Assembly: GCA_963921425.1 (NCBI GenBank)
Contig: OY992834.1
Coordinates: 25,743,923 to 25,807,922, forward strand
Source of the DNA: Dryas octopetala
Lineage: Eukaryota; Streptophyta; Magnoliopsida; Rosales; Rosaceae
Direction: 5' to 3'
DNA: 64,000 bases
Position numbers and translations under genes: made by a program. Numbering within the stretch: position 1 is the first letter of the stretch; each line of letters begins with the position of its first letter. Of the stretch, positions 30,217 to 40,635 are shown one piece after another. The notes beneath the pieces were generated by a model. It made no database searches. It worked only from the letters and a program-made list of their open reading frames with translations, and had not been told where the DNA came from.

Positions 30217-31976
30217 ATGGTTCGTGTCATGGACCCCGTGGCTATGTGGAGCCCCTCTGATGATCAGCTTTCCCAAATTCGGAAGAAGTACTCTATACCC
30301 GAAGATGTGATCCTTGAGGCCCTCCTTGAAAGTGCCGACCTTAAGATAGGAGAATGTATCCCCTCTAATGCTGCAGTTCTCTCTGCTATGCATTTGCCGT
30401 TTATTCGCTTTCATCTCCATCCCTTGATTCATCTCGTCCTCGATCTTATGAGGATCCCTTCTATGCAATTGAGCCCTAACGGCTTCCTTCTCCTTTCGAC
30501 GCTTCTTGCTTTTGGGCTTGAGCAAGGTGCCGCTCTTGGGTTCGAGGACTTCTTCTATCTCCATTGTTGGTCTGGAATTAAAGAGAGAGATGAAGGTGGT
30601 TTTTATTTCTATTTTAGTCCAAAACAAGGTCGAAGGACATTTTTCGACCCATCTTCTAATTATCACAGATGGAGGGGTCGTCTACTTCTTGTGAAGGGGA
30701 ATTAGGCTGCCCCCGAAACCTTGTGGTTAAGTCTCCCCTCAAAGTTCATGTCCACCCCAGGTAATAACGCCACTTTTTTTTTTTTAACGTGAATTTTTAT
30801 TTTTGTGTAGACAAGAATTTCTTGGAGTCTTCCCTCAATTGTGATAGAGTGAAGTGGATCCATCGTTTCTCTTTTTCCTCTAAGCTTCAAGCAAAGACTT
30901 TAGCTACCGATGCCGTGCTTCTCCGAATTTCTCGAGAGCGTGATTCTATCATTGATGTGCCATACTTTGAGGAAGCTCAAACCAAGTTTTCCGGTCTTAG
31001 TGGAAGAAAATTGGCTTTAAGATTGATCAAGGCAGATGCTCGTCTCCACTTTGAATCTGAAGTTGCTAAATTGAAGCTCTTGCCCAGACATAAGCGTTCT
31101 TTTCCATGTGGCTCTGACGACTCTGCTAGCCTCAAGCCTCTTGTCTCTGAACGTGTCAAGAAGAAAAAATTTGTTCCTTCTCTTGATGTCAATTTCCCTT
31201 TGAACTCAAGAGACGATTATAAATCTTCGAGCCCTGCTTTGCGTGAAAAGTCTGATTCAAATACCTCGAATCCATCCGTGTGGACTCTTAATTTTCTCAA
31301 ATAAGATGGAACTTTGGTGAATGTGGGTGATAGCGGTCGTTCATCTCCAATGGTTTGTCATTCTATTTACTCGCGAATTGATTCTTCCCTCATATCAAAT
31401 TTATTCGAGCAGAATGAGTATCAAGGATATAGCTTTGGAATCCTCTTTTCTTGCTTATGAGGTATGTTCTTACTTCGTTTCATATTTCGTCCTTGATTCA
31501 GTTTTTAACCTTTGATTGATTCTCCTTTTTCTCTGCAAACTAACAGGATTTTTCATGCTTTATCGCGAAACTTTCGAAACTCATTCTTGAGTCTCGCCTC
31601 AAGTCCGAGAAGAGGAAGTTGGCCAAAAATAAAGTTGGTGGCCTTGAGGATCGAAATTGGGTCCTTGAGCGAGGATCGAGTTCAAGAGCTTGAGACCTCT
31701 GCTCATGATTTTTCCAGGAGGTTTAGGTTGATGGAAGTGGAAAAAGATGCTTTGGCTAATCAACTCTTGTCTATTAAAGATCGATGTCTCGAGCTCGAGT
31801 CCAAGTTGAAAATATATGATGTTGAAGGAGTCTCAGAGAAAAACATCTCACCTCCCCATCCCCTGGCCTTAAAGGGTTCTGATATAGTTTCTCTTGGGGT
31901 CGAGGATGCATCTGTTGCCATTAATCAAACAGCAAATGATACTGCAGCTTTCATAGATAGCTTGATGATGTCCTAA
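30217..31976 (+). pseudogene. Antisense extra gene of the Gypsy element (Transposase_28-like)
   Basis: It runs opposite to gag-pol, between integrase and 3' LTR, where Tat-lineage elements often carry an extra frame. Exon 1 begins MVRVMDPVAMWSPSDDQLSQ at 30,217 and contains PNGFLLLSTLLAFGLEQG and DFFYLHCWSGIK, as in the plant family labelled 'putative gypsy type transposon' (PF04195). An in-frame TAG occurs at 30,703. The reading continues to a donor at 30,760, and exon 2 starts in phase at 30,811 (DKNFLESSLNCDRVKWIHRF). Another stop falls at 31,302. From 31,547 a charged heptad-rich segment (RVQELETSAHDFSRRF, DRCLELESKLK) suggests a coiled coil. Its function is unknown in the family. Here it is broken by stops. 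Confidence 0.75.
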
Positions 31977-32589
31977 TTATTTTTAGGATTTTCTGATCCC
32001 CATCAAATCTCTTTAGTCTAGAGATATTTAATAAGAGATCCCTATCTTTTGTTTTCGTATTTATTTCTCAATAATGACTTTTTATCCCTCTATGAATAGA
32101 CAAGATAAATTTACTTTTTTAACTACTTGCTTTTTCCAGCATTTTCTTTTGAAATTTTATAATAAACTTTGATTGGAATCTCTTTTGGAAAGCAGGCTTT
32201 GCCCATAATTCTTTTGACGCTTGAGCACATATTTCTTTAAATTTTGCCCAAGTCTTTTGCGTGTTTGCGGGTCACTCCCGAGTTTTTGCCTCGAGATTTG
32301 CTTCATGCATGTTTTTTCTCAATTTTTTGGCAATTTTTATGTTCTTTTAGTACCTCGATTTATCGAGGTCTTGAGATTGAGTGCTTAATATGAAAGGATA
32401 TTTGTAACGCTTTCTTCTGTTAAAATCATAACATTATGACTAAGGGAAATGGAAAGAAAGAAAATAATGTGCCTGGAACGACGTTTTATTTGCAAAGAAA
32501 TGTTTCAGACATCTAACCTCATAGAAAGTGGGATCCATCATGCCCAATACATCATTTTATTTGCAAAAAAGAGAAATAATAAATGACCA

Positions 32590-33830
32590 ACCTTTAAAAA
32601 TAGTACTTTTTCAGATGAATTGCGTTCCATGGCCTCGGGAGATATTTTCCCGTTTGAACTTCTCGAAGCCTGTAGGCTCCCTCCCCGAAGACCTCCATGA
32701 TCTGATAGGGTCCATCCCATGTCTTTTTAAATTTCCCGGTCTCTTGTCCCTTCTTTGAGTCGGGCTTTTTCTGAACTGGCTTCTTTGTTTGTACTACTTT
32801 CTTGAGGACTCAATCTCCAATTCGAAATGCTCTGCTTTTCACTTTTTGGTTGAAATATCTAGCGGTAGCTTTTTGATAGTTCACGAGTTTGATCAGGCCT
32901 GTTTCTCTTCGTTCTTCCGCCAAATTGAAAGCGTGTTTGAGCAAATTGTCGTTCTCCTCAGATTCCATGGCAAAAGTCCTTGTAATGGGAAGAGTGATCT
33001 TGGTCAGGATCACGGCTTCAACTCCGTATGCTAAGGAGAATGGAGTTTCGCCAGTGGGCCTCTTCTTTGTGTTTCGATAGGCCCACAATACTTTGGGGAG
33101 TTCTTCAAGCCAATTCCCTTTGCTTTCTTCGAGTCTATTCTTGATGTTGTCAAATATCGTTTTATTTGACTTTTCTGCTTGCCCATTTCCTTGAGGGTAG
33201 CTTCGGGATGAATATTGGAGAGTGATTCCCATTTTTTCGCAGTATGCCTTAAACTTGTGATTGTTGAACTGTGTTCCGTTGTCCGTCACGATTGCCCTGG
33301 GGATCCCGAAGCGGCAAATGATGTTTTTCCACACAAATTTTATCACATGATCTTGATTTATTATGACGTATGCTTCTACTTCGATCCACTTGGTGAAATA
33401 ATCAGTGGCTACGATCACGTGTTTGTTGCCTCCAGCAGCTTAAGGTAATGGGCATACCCCACTTCGAGAAAGGCCAGGGCTCGAGCACTGTGTTGAATTC
33501 TTCAACGAGACGTTCGTTCAATGGAGTGAATTTCTGGCACTTATTGCATTTGCAGGCATACTTTTCTGCGTTTCAGGCCATGTAAGGCCAAAAGTATCCT
33601 TGAGTGAGGGCTTTGTGCGCGAGACTTCTGCCCTCTGCATGGTTCCCGCATGTCCCCTCGTGGATCTTCGTCATGACCCATTCGCCCTGAGAAGGCGACA
33701 AAACATCAGAGTGAGGGTCCGGAGTACGACTTTCTGAATAGTACTCCGTCGATGATTGAATATCGAGCTGCCTTTGTTCAAATTTTTCGTGCATTAGCGG
33801 GATCTTCGGGAGTAGTTCCATTGGTCAAAT
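32590..33830 (-). pseudogene. Gypsy integrase region
   Basis: From about 33,720 an HHCC zinc-binding part is visible (HEGTCGNHAEG, ALTQGYFWPYM). After a frame break, the catalytic core at 33,418-32,810 shows VATDYFTKWIE, VTDNGTQFNNHKF and a QGNGQAEKSNK stretch, supplying the D, D and E residues. The C-terminal part ends around 32,590 with WDGPYQIMEVFGEGAYRL. Core residues survive, but frame breaks separate the domains and stops follow the core. Confidence 0.88.
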
Positions 33831-35810
33831 ACTCGATAATCGGTTTCATCCAATCATTTTCGAGTTGAACAATTTCCATTGTTTCCAAACTCTCAGCAAT
33901 GCTTGGGGAAATGAGTTGCTCGACCATCATTGAGTGGACACATTTTGAGTCTAAAGAGGCCGAGTTGGCTAATCGGTCGGCGTCGCCATTTTGCTCTCGA
34001 GGAATTTGGTTGAAAGTGATGCTTTCGAAATGATCAGCGAGCTGTCTTACCAATTTTTGGTATGCTCCCATTCTATCATCCTTAGTTGAGTATTCTTCAT
34101 TAACTTGATTGATCATAAGTTGAGAATTGTTAAATACTTGGAGATTTCGAGCTCAAATTAACTTTGCAATGTGGAGTCCATTAATGAGGGCTTCATACTC
34201 AGCTACGTTGTTGGAGGCTGAAAAATCCAAACAAAGGGCATATTCTAATTCGAATTTATCGGGTGTTCGAACGATTATTCCAGCTTCTGCTCCCTGTATA
34301 TTCAAGGATCCGTCCACATATAGCTCCCAATGTGATTTACTTTCTTTGTCCTCGATTTTCTGCTCTTTGATGTTGCCACTGTAGACTTCAACAAGGAAAT
34401 CGGCCACCACTTGGCCTTTGAAGGAAGTGCAAGATTTGCATTGAATGTCGAACTCTCCTAGTTCAATTGCCCATTTGGTCATTCTTCCTGATACATCTGA
34501 GTTGGTCAAAATTGCCCTGATGGGTTGATTGGTCAGTACCACAATGGAATGAGCTTCGAAGTAGTGTCTTAACTTCCTTTTTTCCGTGACTAGGGAGATG
34601 ATTATTTTCTCGGAGGTGTTGTACCTCATCTCAGCGTTGATTAGACTCTTGCTGACATAGAACATTGGTTGTTGTCGAGAGTTTTCATCCTTGAAGAGGG
34701 CTCCACTGACAGCTATTTTGGCACTGCCAAGTATAAGTATAATGTTCCTTGGGTTTCGGGACTCCCAAGACCGGTGGAGTGGACATGTATTCCTTGAGCT
34801 TCTCGAAGGCTTCTTTTTGTTCTTGCCCACATACCTCGCTTTTCTTAGCTTTGATTGCCTGGAAGAAGGGTTTGCATCTATCAGTGAGTCTTGAGATGAA
34901 ACGACTGAGTGCGGCGATTCTCCTAGTTAGCGCTTGTACGTTTCTTTGTGTTTTAGGTTCAGGCATGTTTCATAGGGCTTCAACTTTGATAGGGTTGATA
35001 CGATGTGCCCAAGAAACTCTCCTGAAGATACTCCAAAGACACATTTGTTCGGGTTGAGTCGCATCTTATACCTTCTGAGGATCTCAAAAGCTTCGTTGAG
35101 GTGTTCGAGGTGTTCTTGCCTTCTTTCACTTTTTACTAACATGTCGTCGATGTAAACCTCAATTATTTTGTCAATCTGTTCTTTGATCATTCGATTCACA
35201 AGTCTTTGATATGTCGAGCCCGCATTCTTGAGACCGAATGGCATTACTGTGTAGCAGTAAATTAAGTCCTCGTTTTGAGATCAAAGCAGTCTTATCTTGA
35301 TTCTCAGCAGCCATCAATATTTGATTATATCCCAAATAAGAATCAAGGAAAGTGAGCAACTCATGCCGAGCAGTCGTGTCGACTATGTGGTCTATTTTCG
35401 GTAACGGATAGCAATCATTTGGACACGTCTTGTTGAGATTCGTGAAATCCACACACATGCGCCACTTGCCATTTTTCTTTTGCACAACTACGACATTTGA
35501 GATCCAACTAGGACACCACACATCTCAAATGAAACCGACTTCTTGAAGACGGTCGATCTCGTCACTGATAACTTGATTGCATTCTGGGGCAAAACATCTT
35601 CGTCTCTGGCGATAAGGAGTATAACTTGGATCTATATTGAGTCGATGACAAGCTATGTTGGGGTCGATTTCTGGCATGTCGTGGTGAGACTGTATGAATA
35701 CATCACTATGCTTTTTGAGAAAACTCAAGAGCTTACTTCTCTCTTCGTTGTTTAGAAGACTTCCCACCAGTACCTTCTTTTCTGGCTTAGCCTCATTCAA
35801 AATCTCTTCG
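33778..35810 (-). pseudogene. Gypsy reverse transcriptase, RNase H and second RNase H
   Basis: RT begins near 35,800 (AEC-rich region, then NVVVVQKKNGKWRMCVDF at about 35,500), continues as MPFGLKNAGSTYQRLVNRM from 35,244, and has an intact YIDDMLVKS active site at about 35,154. A Gypsy RNase H follows, with ILTNSDVSGRMTKWAIELG near its end. A second, archaeal-type RNase H follows (WELYVDGSLNIQGAEAGIIV at about 34,326, then SNNVAEYEALINGL), a trait of the Tat lineage. At least three frame changes interrupt the region, and a stop falls inside the RT near 35,240. Confidence 0.88.
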
Positions 35811-35878
35811 AGTAATGGTTCGGTCGTCGTTGGCTCAGGTTCAAGTTCAACCTCGACTGGTGGATCGTGTTGTAATTT

Positions 35879-36415
35879 TTATTTGGCCTCTTTGTCGGTG
35901 ATTGAGTTCAGGCTCGGATCATTTTGGTTAATGGCTACTCGAATGTTCATCGTGGCGTGATAGCATTGCCTTGACACCGTTTGGTCCTCTTTGATGTCCA
36001 CCATTCCAAGGCCCTTGCTGGTGACTACCCTCATTACTTGATACATGGTGGAGGGATGTCTATCCATTCGATGACTGCAATCTCTTCCTATGATGGCTTT
36101 GTATACCAAGGGAGAGTCAATGACTACAAAGGTAATTGGTAGTGTTTTTCCGACAGCAATGAATTGTAAGGTGATCTCGCCTACGGGCATAGCTTGAGTC
36201 CCCTCGAAGGCCAAAATTGGCCTTAGGCTTGGTTCTAGTTCATTGTCGCTAATTCTCAATTGCTTGAAGGCGTTGAAGTACAAGACATCCGCATTGTTTC
36301 CTCCGTCGATCATAATTCGATGAACTCGGAAGTTCTTGATTTGTAATGTCACAACAAGGGCGTCTCGATTGCGGAATTGGATTCTCTTGAGGTCACGATG
36401 GCTAAAAACCACCAC
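35879..36415 (-). pseudogene. Gypsy aspartic protease region
   Basis: The frame from 36,415 gives HRDLKRIQFRNRDALVVTLQ and then HRIMIDGGNNADVLYFNAF. The catalytic motif reads DGG where DSG or DTG is usual. It lies between gag and RT, as expected. Confidence 0.8.
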
Positions 36416-36689
36416 TCTATGGTGGCTCTACCCATGGGAGCTTGAGGCAGTTTCACTTATTTGATTCACTCTATGGACTGTTTTTAGCTGTAGGTTGGTG
36501 GTTCGAATATGGGTTTCTACTTCTTCTGGCGGAGTTGGTCCTCCATGAATTGCTTTCACTTAATGCATCACATCTTTTGGTTCATCATTCGGGCTCGGGG
36601 CTTCAGGACCCTTCTTTCAATGACATTAGGATTAGGTTGGACCGTATACTGAGTTAGCTTCCCTTGCTTGATCAGTTGGTTGACATGTC

Positions 36690-37859
36690 GCTTTAAGTGC
36701 CAACAATCCTCGTGGTTATGCCCTATATCATTTTAATAAGCACATTGCTTACTTTTGTCTCGTTTCTCCACTAGTCCTCTCATGGGTTTAGGGGCACATA
36801 AAATGCCTTGAGATTTGTTCTCATAGAACAACTTGGAGAGGCTACAAGTCAGATTGAGTTCTGGTATGTGGTCACGGGGTTTCTCGGACCTTCTACCCTT
36901 GTTTGATGGCCCCATGTTGTAAACTTGATCTTGATCATCAATTGAGCTGATGTTGGCGACTCGACGACAATTCGAAGTTGATTCTTCGAGGCGGATGCAC
37001 CCATCAGCTCAAGTAATTACTTCTCGCATGGTCTTTGGCGGCTTCATGACTAAAGAGTCATGTAATTTGCTTCCTTCGTTCAGTCCTTCGCGGAAAGCCA
37101 TGACTGCGATGTGTTGGTCGCAACCGTCGAGAGCTGACATTTCCACCCCAAATCGGGCTAAGTAGTCGCTCAGGCTTTCGCGTTTTTGTTGCTTTGTGCT
37201 AAAAAGCACGGAGATGTCCTTCTTTCATTTCTGATTACAGATATATTGTGCAATGAATGCTTCACATAATTCAGCAAAACCGCTACTAGATTTTGGCTTG
37301 AGTTGTCGAAACCAAGTCAGGGCCGGCCCCGCGAGGCTTGAAGGGAAAACCCTGCACATTAAAGCTTCGTCGTCTGTTTCCAAGATAAGTTGTTATTGAT
37401 AATGGTAGATGTGCTCGAGAAGGTCGGTCATTCCTTCGAATAAGTTGAACTTAGGTTGCTGAAAATGTTTGGGCTTTTGGGCTTTCGGGCTTCTATGATA
37501 TCATCCATGAAAGGAGACTTGCAGATGCTTTTTGCCGTATTGAGAGCGAGTTCGGCGGGAGTCTTAGCCGCTGCGTGGTCAATTATGATTTTTTGAAGTG
37601 CCTCACGGTAGTCTACATCTCGTTGTTTCTTCAATGGATGAGAGGCGTTCGGGTCCTCGATCTCCACGAAGTCATCGTGCGCGTTAAATTCGAGATTACC
37701 CCCTACGGACGATGCCTTGCTCTTATCTGCCTTTGGGTGAGGTTCCTCGCGATGCTCAGGTGCTTTCTCTATTGCTAGTTGAGCGATCTCTCGAGCTTTT
37801 TTAGTTTCCTCAGCCATTCTCTTTATTATGGCCATAAGCGTGGCCGGGTCTTGAATCAA
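36690..37859 (-). pseudogene. Gypsy gag region
   Basis: The first open part (37,859-37,428) is a charged N-terminus. The retrotransposon gag core follows: PSSLAGPALTWFRQLKP near 37,330, then ESLSDYLARFGVEMSAL and VMAFREGLNEGSKLHDSL. Downstream, HNHEDCWHLKRHVNQLIKQG matches the end of Tat-type gag. Stops and frame changes interrupt it. Confidence 0.85.
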
Positions 37860-37936
37860 GCTAAGGTCGATATCCTCACCGAGATTGGCTCCAGTAATTG
37901 TTCTTGTGAGTTTTGTTTAATTAAGGTAATATTTTT

Positions 37937-37954
37937 CCCATAGACGGCGCCAAC
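37937..37954 (-). promoter_or_regulatory. Gypsy primer-binding site
   Basis: On the minus strand GTTGGCGCCGTCTATGGG directly follows the 5' LTR. TGGCGCC primer sites are common in plant Ty3/Gypsy elements; the tRNA is not certain. Confidence 0.75.
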
Positions 37955-38541
37955 TGTTGAATTCGAAACTCTCAAAGAGAAATTTAGTCAACAATAATAA
38001 AGATTAACACACGAACGTCTGACGTGGAACTGATTGAACGGCTGAATTTTTCCTTTTATCTCGTCGAAACTTCAACTCTTCGCCATGGGGTGGATTTCCT
38101 GCAAAAAACTCTCTGATGCTAAACTCAGAGCAAGAAAATTCTCTAATTGGTAATTAACGATTTTTTACATACCTATCATCAACGATTTCCATGAGTTTTT
38201 ATAAAGACTTTCTTCATTAATTCCTGAATTTTGTCCGTTACTCTACCTTTCAGAAATCGTAGAATTCATGGGGGAATTCATGGGATTTTCTCCCATAAAT
38301 GCCTTGACTTGTTGACTTTGGTGATAACGTGAGGAATTATTTCCCATGTTTTCCTCCTCATTAAATCGCCCAATTAATTTATGTTATTATTACTATAATA
38401 AATATAAGAAATCCTAATCACTCTTAATTATTATTTTAAATATCAAATTAATTGTGAATATATTTCTTCCTTTGACCAAGTCTCTTTTATTTTTAGCAAA
38501 TAGGAAATCGCTACATGTCATGGTGATTTTTTGCTCCAACT
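37955..38541 (-). repeat. Gypsy 5' LTR (about 587 bp)
   Basis: Homologous to 29,374-29,957, with many substitutions and small indels. Its outermost base is changed, so the expected CCAACA end reads CCAACT. Confidence 0.9.
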
Positions 38542-38852
38542 CGAATATCAAATCCAAAACTCTGTGCATACCTGGTCTAACAGTGCTCAGCTTCATCCGC
38601 TGTTTGAAATTGTTGACATTTGAACGACTTCAACTCATTGTTTTCTTGAGGATTGACAGCACACATAAATGAATTTGCTTCTGACTCACTTTGCAAGGGA
38701 GCTACCATCTCATTAGCTTCTGCAACTACCAGCTCATTAGCTTTCATAGCTACCATCTTATTAGCTTCCATAACTACCATCTTATTAGCTTCCATAACTA
38801 TCATGGTATAAGTGACATGACTTAATATTAATAACATTAGTAAATTAAGCAC
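38542..38852 (-). pseudogene. FAR1/MULE transposase gene, N-terminal part
   Basis: The frame from 38,852 has a repeated seven-residue motif (MEANKMV, MEANKMV, MKANELV, AEANEMV) and then FKCQQFQTADEAEHC. After a stop codon near 38,580 it continues with TRYAQSFGFDIR, the first half of a FAR1 DNA-binding domain. The second half (YSTKKSKDDEITRK) resumes at 29,373 across the Gypsy element. This shows that the Gypsy insertion split a transposase gene. Confidence 0.85.
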
Positions 38853-38900
38853 TAAAGTAAATTAATAACATTAGACAAAAGCATATGTGCATAAAAGCCG

Positions 38901-39006
38901 ATGTGCACTAAAGTAAATGCATAACAACAAACAAGAGCATATGTGCACTAAAGTAAATGCATAACAACAAACAAGAGCATATGTGCACTAAAGTAAATGC
39001 ATAACA
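38901..39006. repeat. 40-bp tandem repeat, about 2.6 copies
   Basis: Copies at 38,901-38,940 and 38,941-38,980, with a partial one to 39,006, are identical as read. Each starts ATGTGCACTAAAGTAAATGC. A weaker partial copy lies at about 38,882. It is between the transposase start and the right MULE repeat. Confidence 0.9.
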
Positions 39007-39249
39007 TCAGACTTAATCTAAACTATGCAAACCGATGAACAAGTGTGTATCAATGTAATGTATATTTTTTTCATTGTTTTCTGAAGCAAGCAACACCACT
39101 ACCATAAAGTGGTAGTGGTATTAGTTTCTGATACATTGTATTACTGATTAGAAAAAAAAGGGAAAATAAGAACTGACCAGTACTCCATAATTCTATTGCT
39201 ACTATATGTTTCCAGAGCATCCAGTTAATTAATAGCAAACAAACAACAA

Positions 39250-39939
39250 CCATGTCACCATTTCACTCTAAATATATCTAGTAAAAGAAAATCCAAATAC
39301 AAAGTAAAAACAGAGCCTGGGAGTGTTATAGAAAATAAAAATAAATAACAATAAACAGAGAACTAAGATGTGAAAGCCAAATTCATTTATCAATAACTCA
39401 AATTCATTCATTCCCTATATCAATATATACTTAAATTCAAAAACCCAAATCAAAAATCCCTAAATATTTCAAGAAAACTCTAAAATCCAAGAATAAAAAC
39501 CCAAATCGAACAACCAAATTTCAAACCCTAAAGCAAGAAAAACCCAAATAGGAAATCCAAGAAGAAATCCCCAAATCGAACAACTGAGAACGTACTTGAA
39601 ACGATCACATCCAACTCGGGATTTTCTCACGACATCGCCTTCTCCATCTCTCCTGCAACGTCGCGAGCTTCTTCGTGTTGGATCTCTTAGAGGTCGCAAG
39701 GCTTTCTCTCAAGCTCTTCTGCATTTTCTCATAACTAGATGAAAGTGAAGTCGAGTTGTGCATCTTCTGAAGCAGGTCATAAGGTTTTTTGTTTTTGTTT
39801 TTTTTTTTTATGGGTTATTTGGTCTATTTAAACGGGTTATAACATCATCCCTTAGATCTCATTAAAAGAGATCCAATGGCAGCCAGGCCAATCCCTCATT
39901 TAGTGTTAAATGAAGGATCCCTTAACTGAAGGGGGCTGC
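39250..39939 (-). repeat. MULE right terminal inverted repeat (690 bp)
   Basis: Reverse complement of 18,871-19,013 plus 25,286-25,866. Being uninterrupted, it shows the original state: a poly-A tract (39,785-39,810 on the complement) stands where X and Y sit in the left copy. It ends GGGGGCTGC at 39,939, followed by a TA microsatellite. Confidence 0.87.
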
Positions 39940-39952
39940 ATATATATATATA

Positions 39953-40111
39953 TACCAAAAGGGAGAAGGAAGCACAAAATAAAATAGATAATATAAGAGT
40001 ACTGATATATAATTACTGATTATAATAATATAAGAGTATTGATAATAAATCATGAAATAAAAATTGAAATAAAAGTACTAAAAATACTGTAAAATTAAGA
40101 ACATCGCTATT
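39953..40111 (-). repeat. Pararetrovirus terminal repeat, left (3') copy
   Basis: Matches 47,788-47,909. It carries an extra internal segment of about 35-40 bp near 39,998-40,035 that looks like a local duplication of the GAGTACTGATA region. Its outer end stops within the first bases of the primer site. Confidence 0.85.
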
Positions 40112-40364
40112 GATCATAATAATAAAAATAATGCAAGAAAGTAATGCAATAAAAACTTATTGAAATTACTTAAATTTCTTCAAAATAAAATAAACATAGT
40201 TGCAAAGATTGAAAGTTCTAGAATACAAGAATATCACAGTCTGATATCTCAAGTATGCTAGGACGATTTCTCTAAGCCTGAAGGTTTACAATAGTGTTTG
40301 CTAATTTGAACTGGAAATTTCAGAAGTAGTGGAATTGAGCCTGCCTTGACCAACAAAGGAGGTT

Positions 40365-40372
40365 GGTATTTA
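40365..40372 (-). promoter_or_regulatory. Candidate viral TATA box
   Basis: On the minus strand CTATAAATACC lies between the end of the second frame (40,636) and the terminal repeat, where a caulimovirid pregenomic promoter would be expected. Confidence 0.45.
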
Positions 40373-40635
40373 TAGAGGAGAGATGCAAGTTGGAGGTAGC
40401 CAGAAATATTCGATTCCTAGCATGAATGACTGAAAGGAGCTGTGATTGACAATGCTGATGTACTGCTTTGTTCCTGTCTGCACCGAAAGCAAATCCGTGA
40501 TTTAAAAAGTAGATTCCTGACTGAGAGAAGCCAAATTTGCCTGACTGATGAATAGTAAAAATTCATTATTCAATGAATATTAACTTGTCTTGAAAGTGCT
40601 TTTTTACTATTAGGCTTATGATCAGTGAACAGAAA

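Larger units (their letters stand above)
29374..38541 (-). mobile_element. Ty3/Gypsy retrotransposon of Tat type, degenerate, about 9.2 kb
   Basis: The LTRs lie at 29,374-29,957 (3') and 37,955-38,541 (5'). The minus-strand order is gag, protease, RT, RNase H, a second archaeal-type RNase H and integrase, then a plus-strand antisense gene before the 3' LTR. The second RNase H and the antisense gene point to the Tat lineage. The LTRs differ at many positions (about 14 in their first 150 bp by eye) and the gag-pol frames are broken, so it is much older than the Copia element. It sits inside the FAR1 domain of the MULE transposase. No clean 5-bp target duplication is visible (GTACG left, CGAAT right). 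Confidence 0.93.
18871..39939. mobile_element. Large nested Mutator-like element (about 21 kb)
   Basis: The two ends are long inverted repeats: 18,871-19,013 continued at 25,286-25,866 on the left, and 39,250-39,939 on the right. They start GCAACTCCCTTCAGTTAA and GCAGCCCCCTTCAGTTAA (right end reversed). They share TTTAACACTAAAT, TTGGATCTCTTTTAATGAGA and a long tail beginning GACCTGCTTCAGAAGA. Inside are a FAR1-type transposase gene (minus) and a GRF-finger-like remnant (plus). Subtracting the nested Gypsy, X, Y/Copia and the small MITE leaves an original element of roughly 5 kb. The flanks (TTCATATAT left, TA repeat right) leave the target duplication uncertain. Confidence 0.85.

Noticed and set aside
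39953-40111. Interpretation of the viral terminal repeats as LTRs of a retrotransposon
   Set aside because: They are short, end at the primer site, lack TG...CA ends and an integrase is absent; viral terminal redundancy explains them better.
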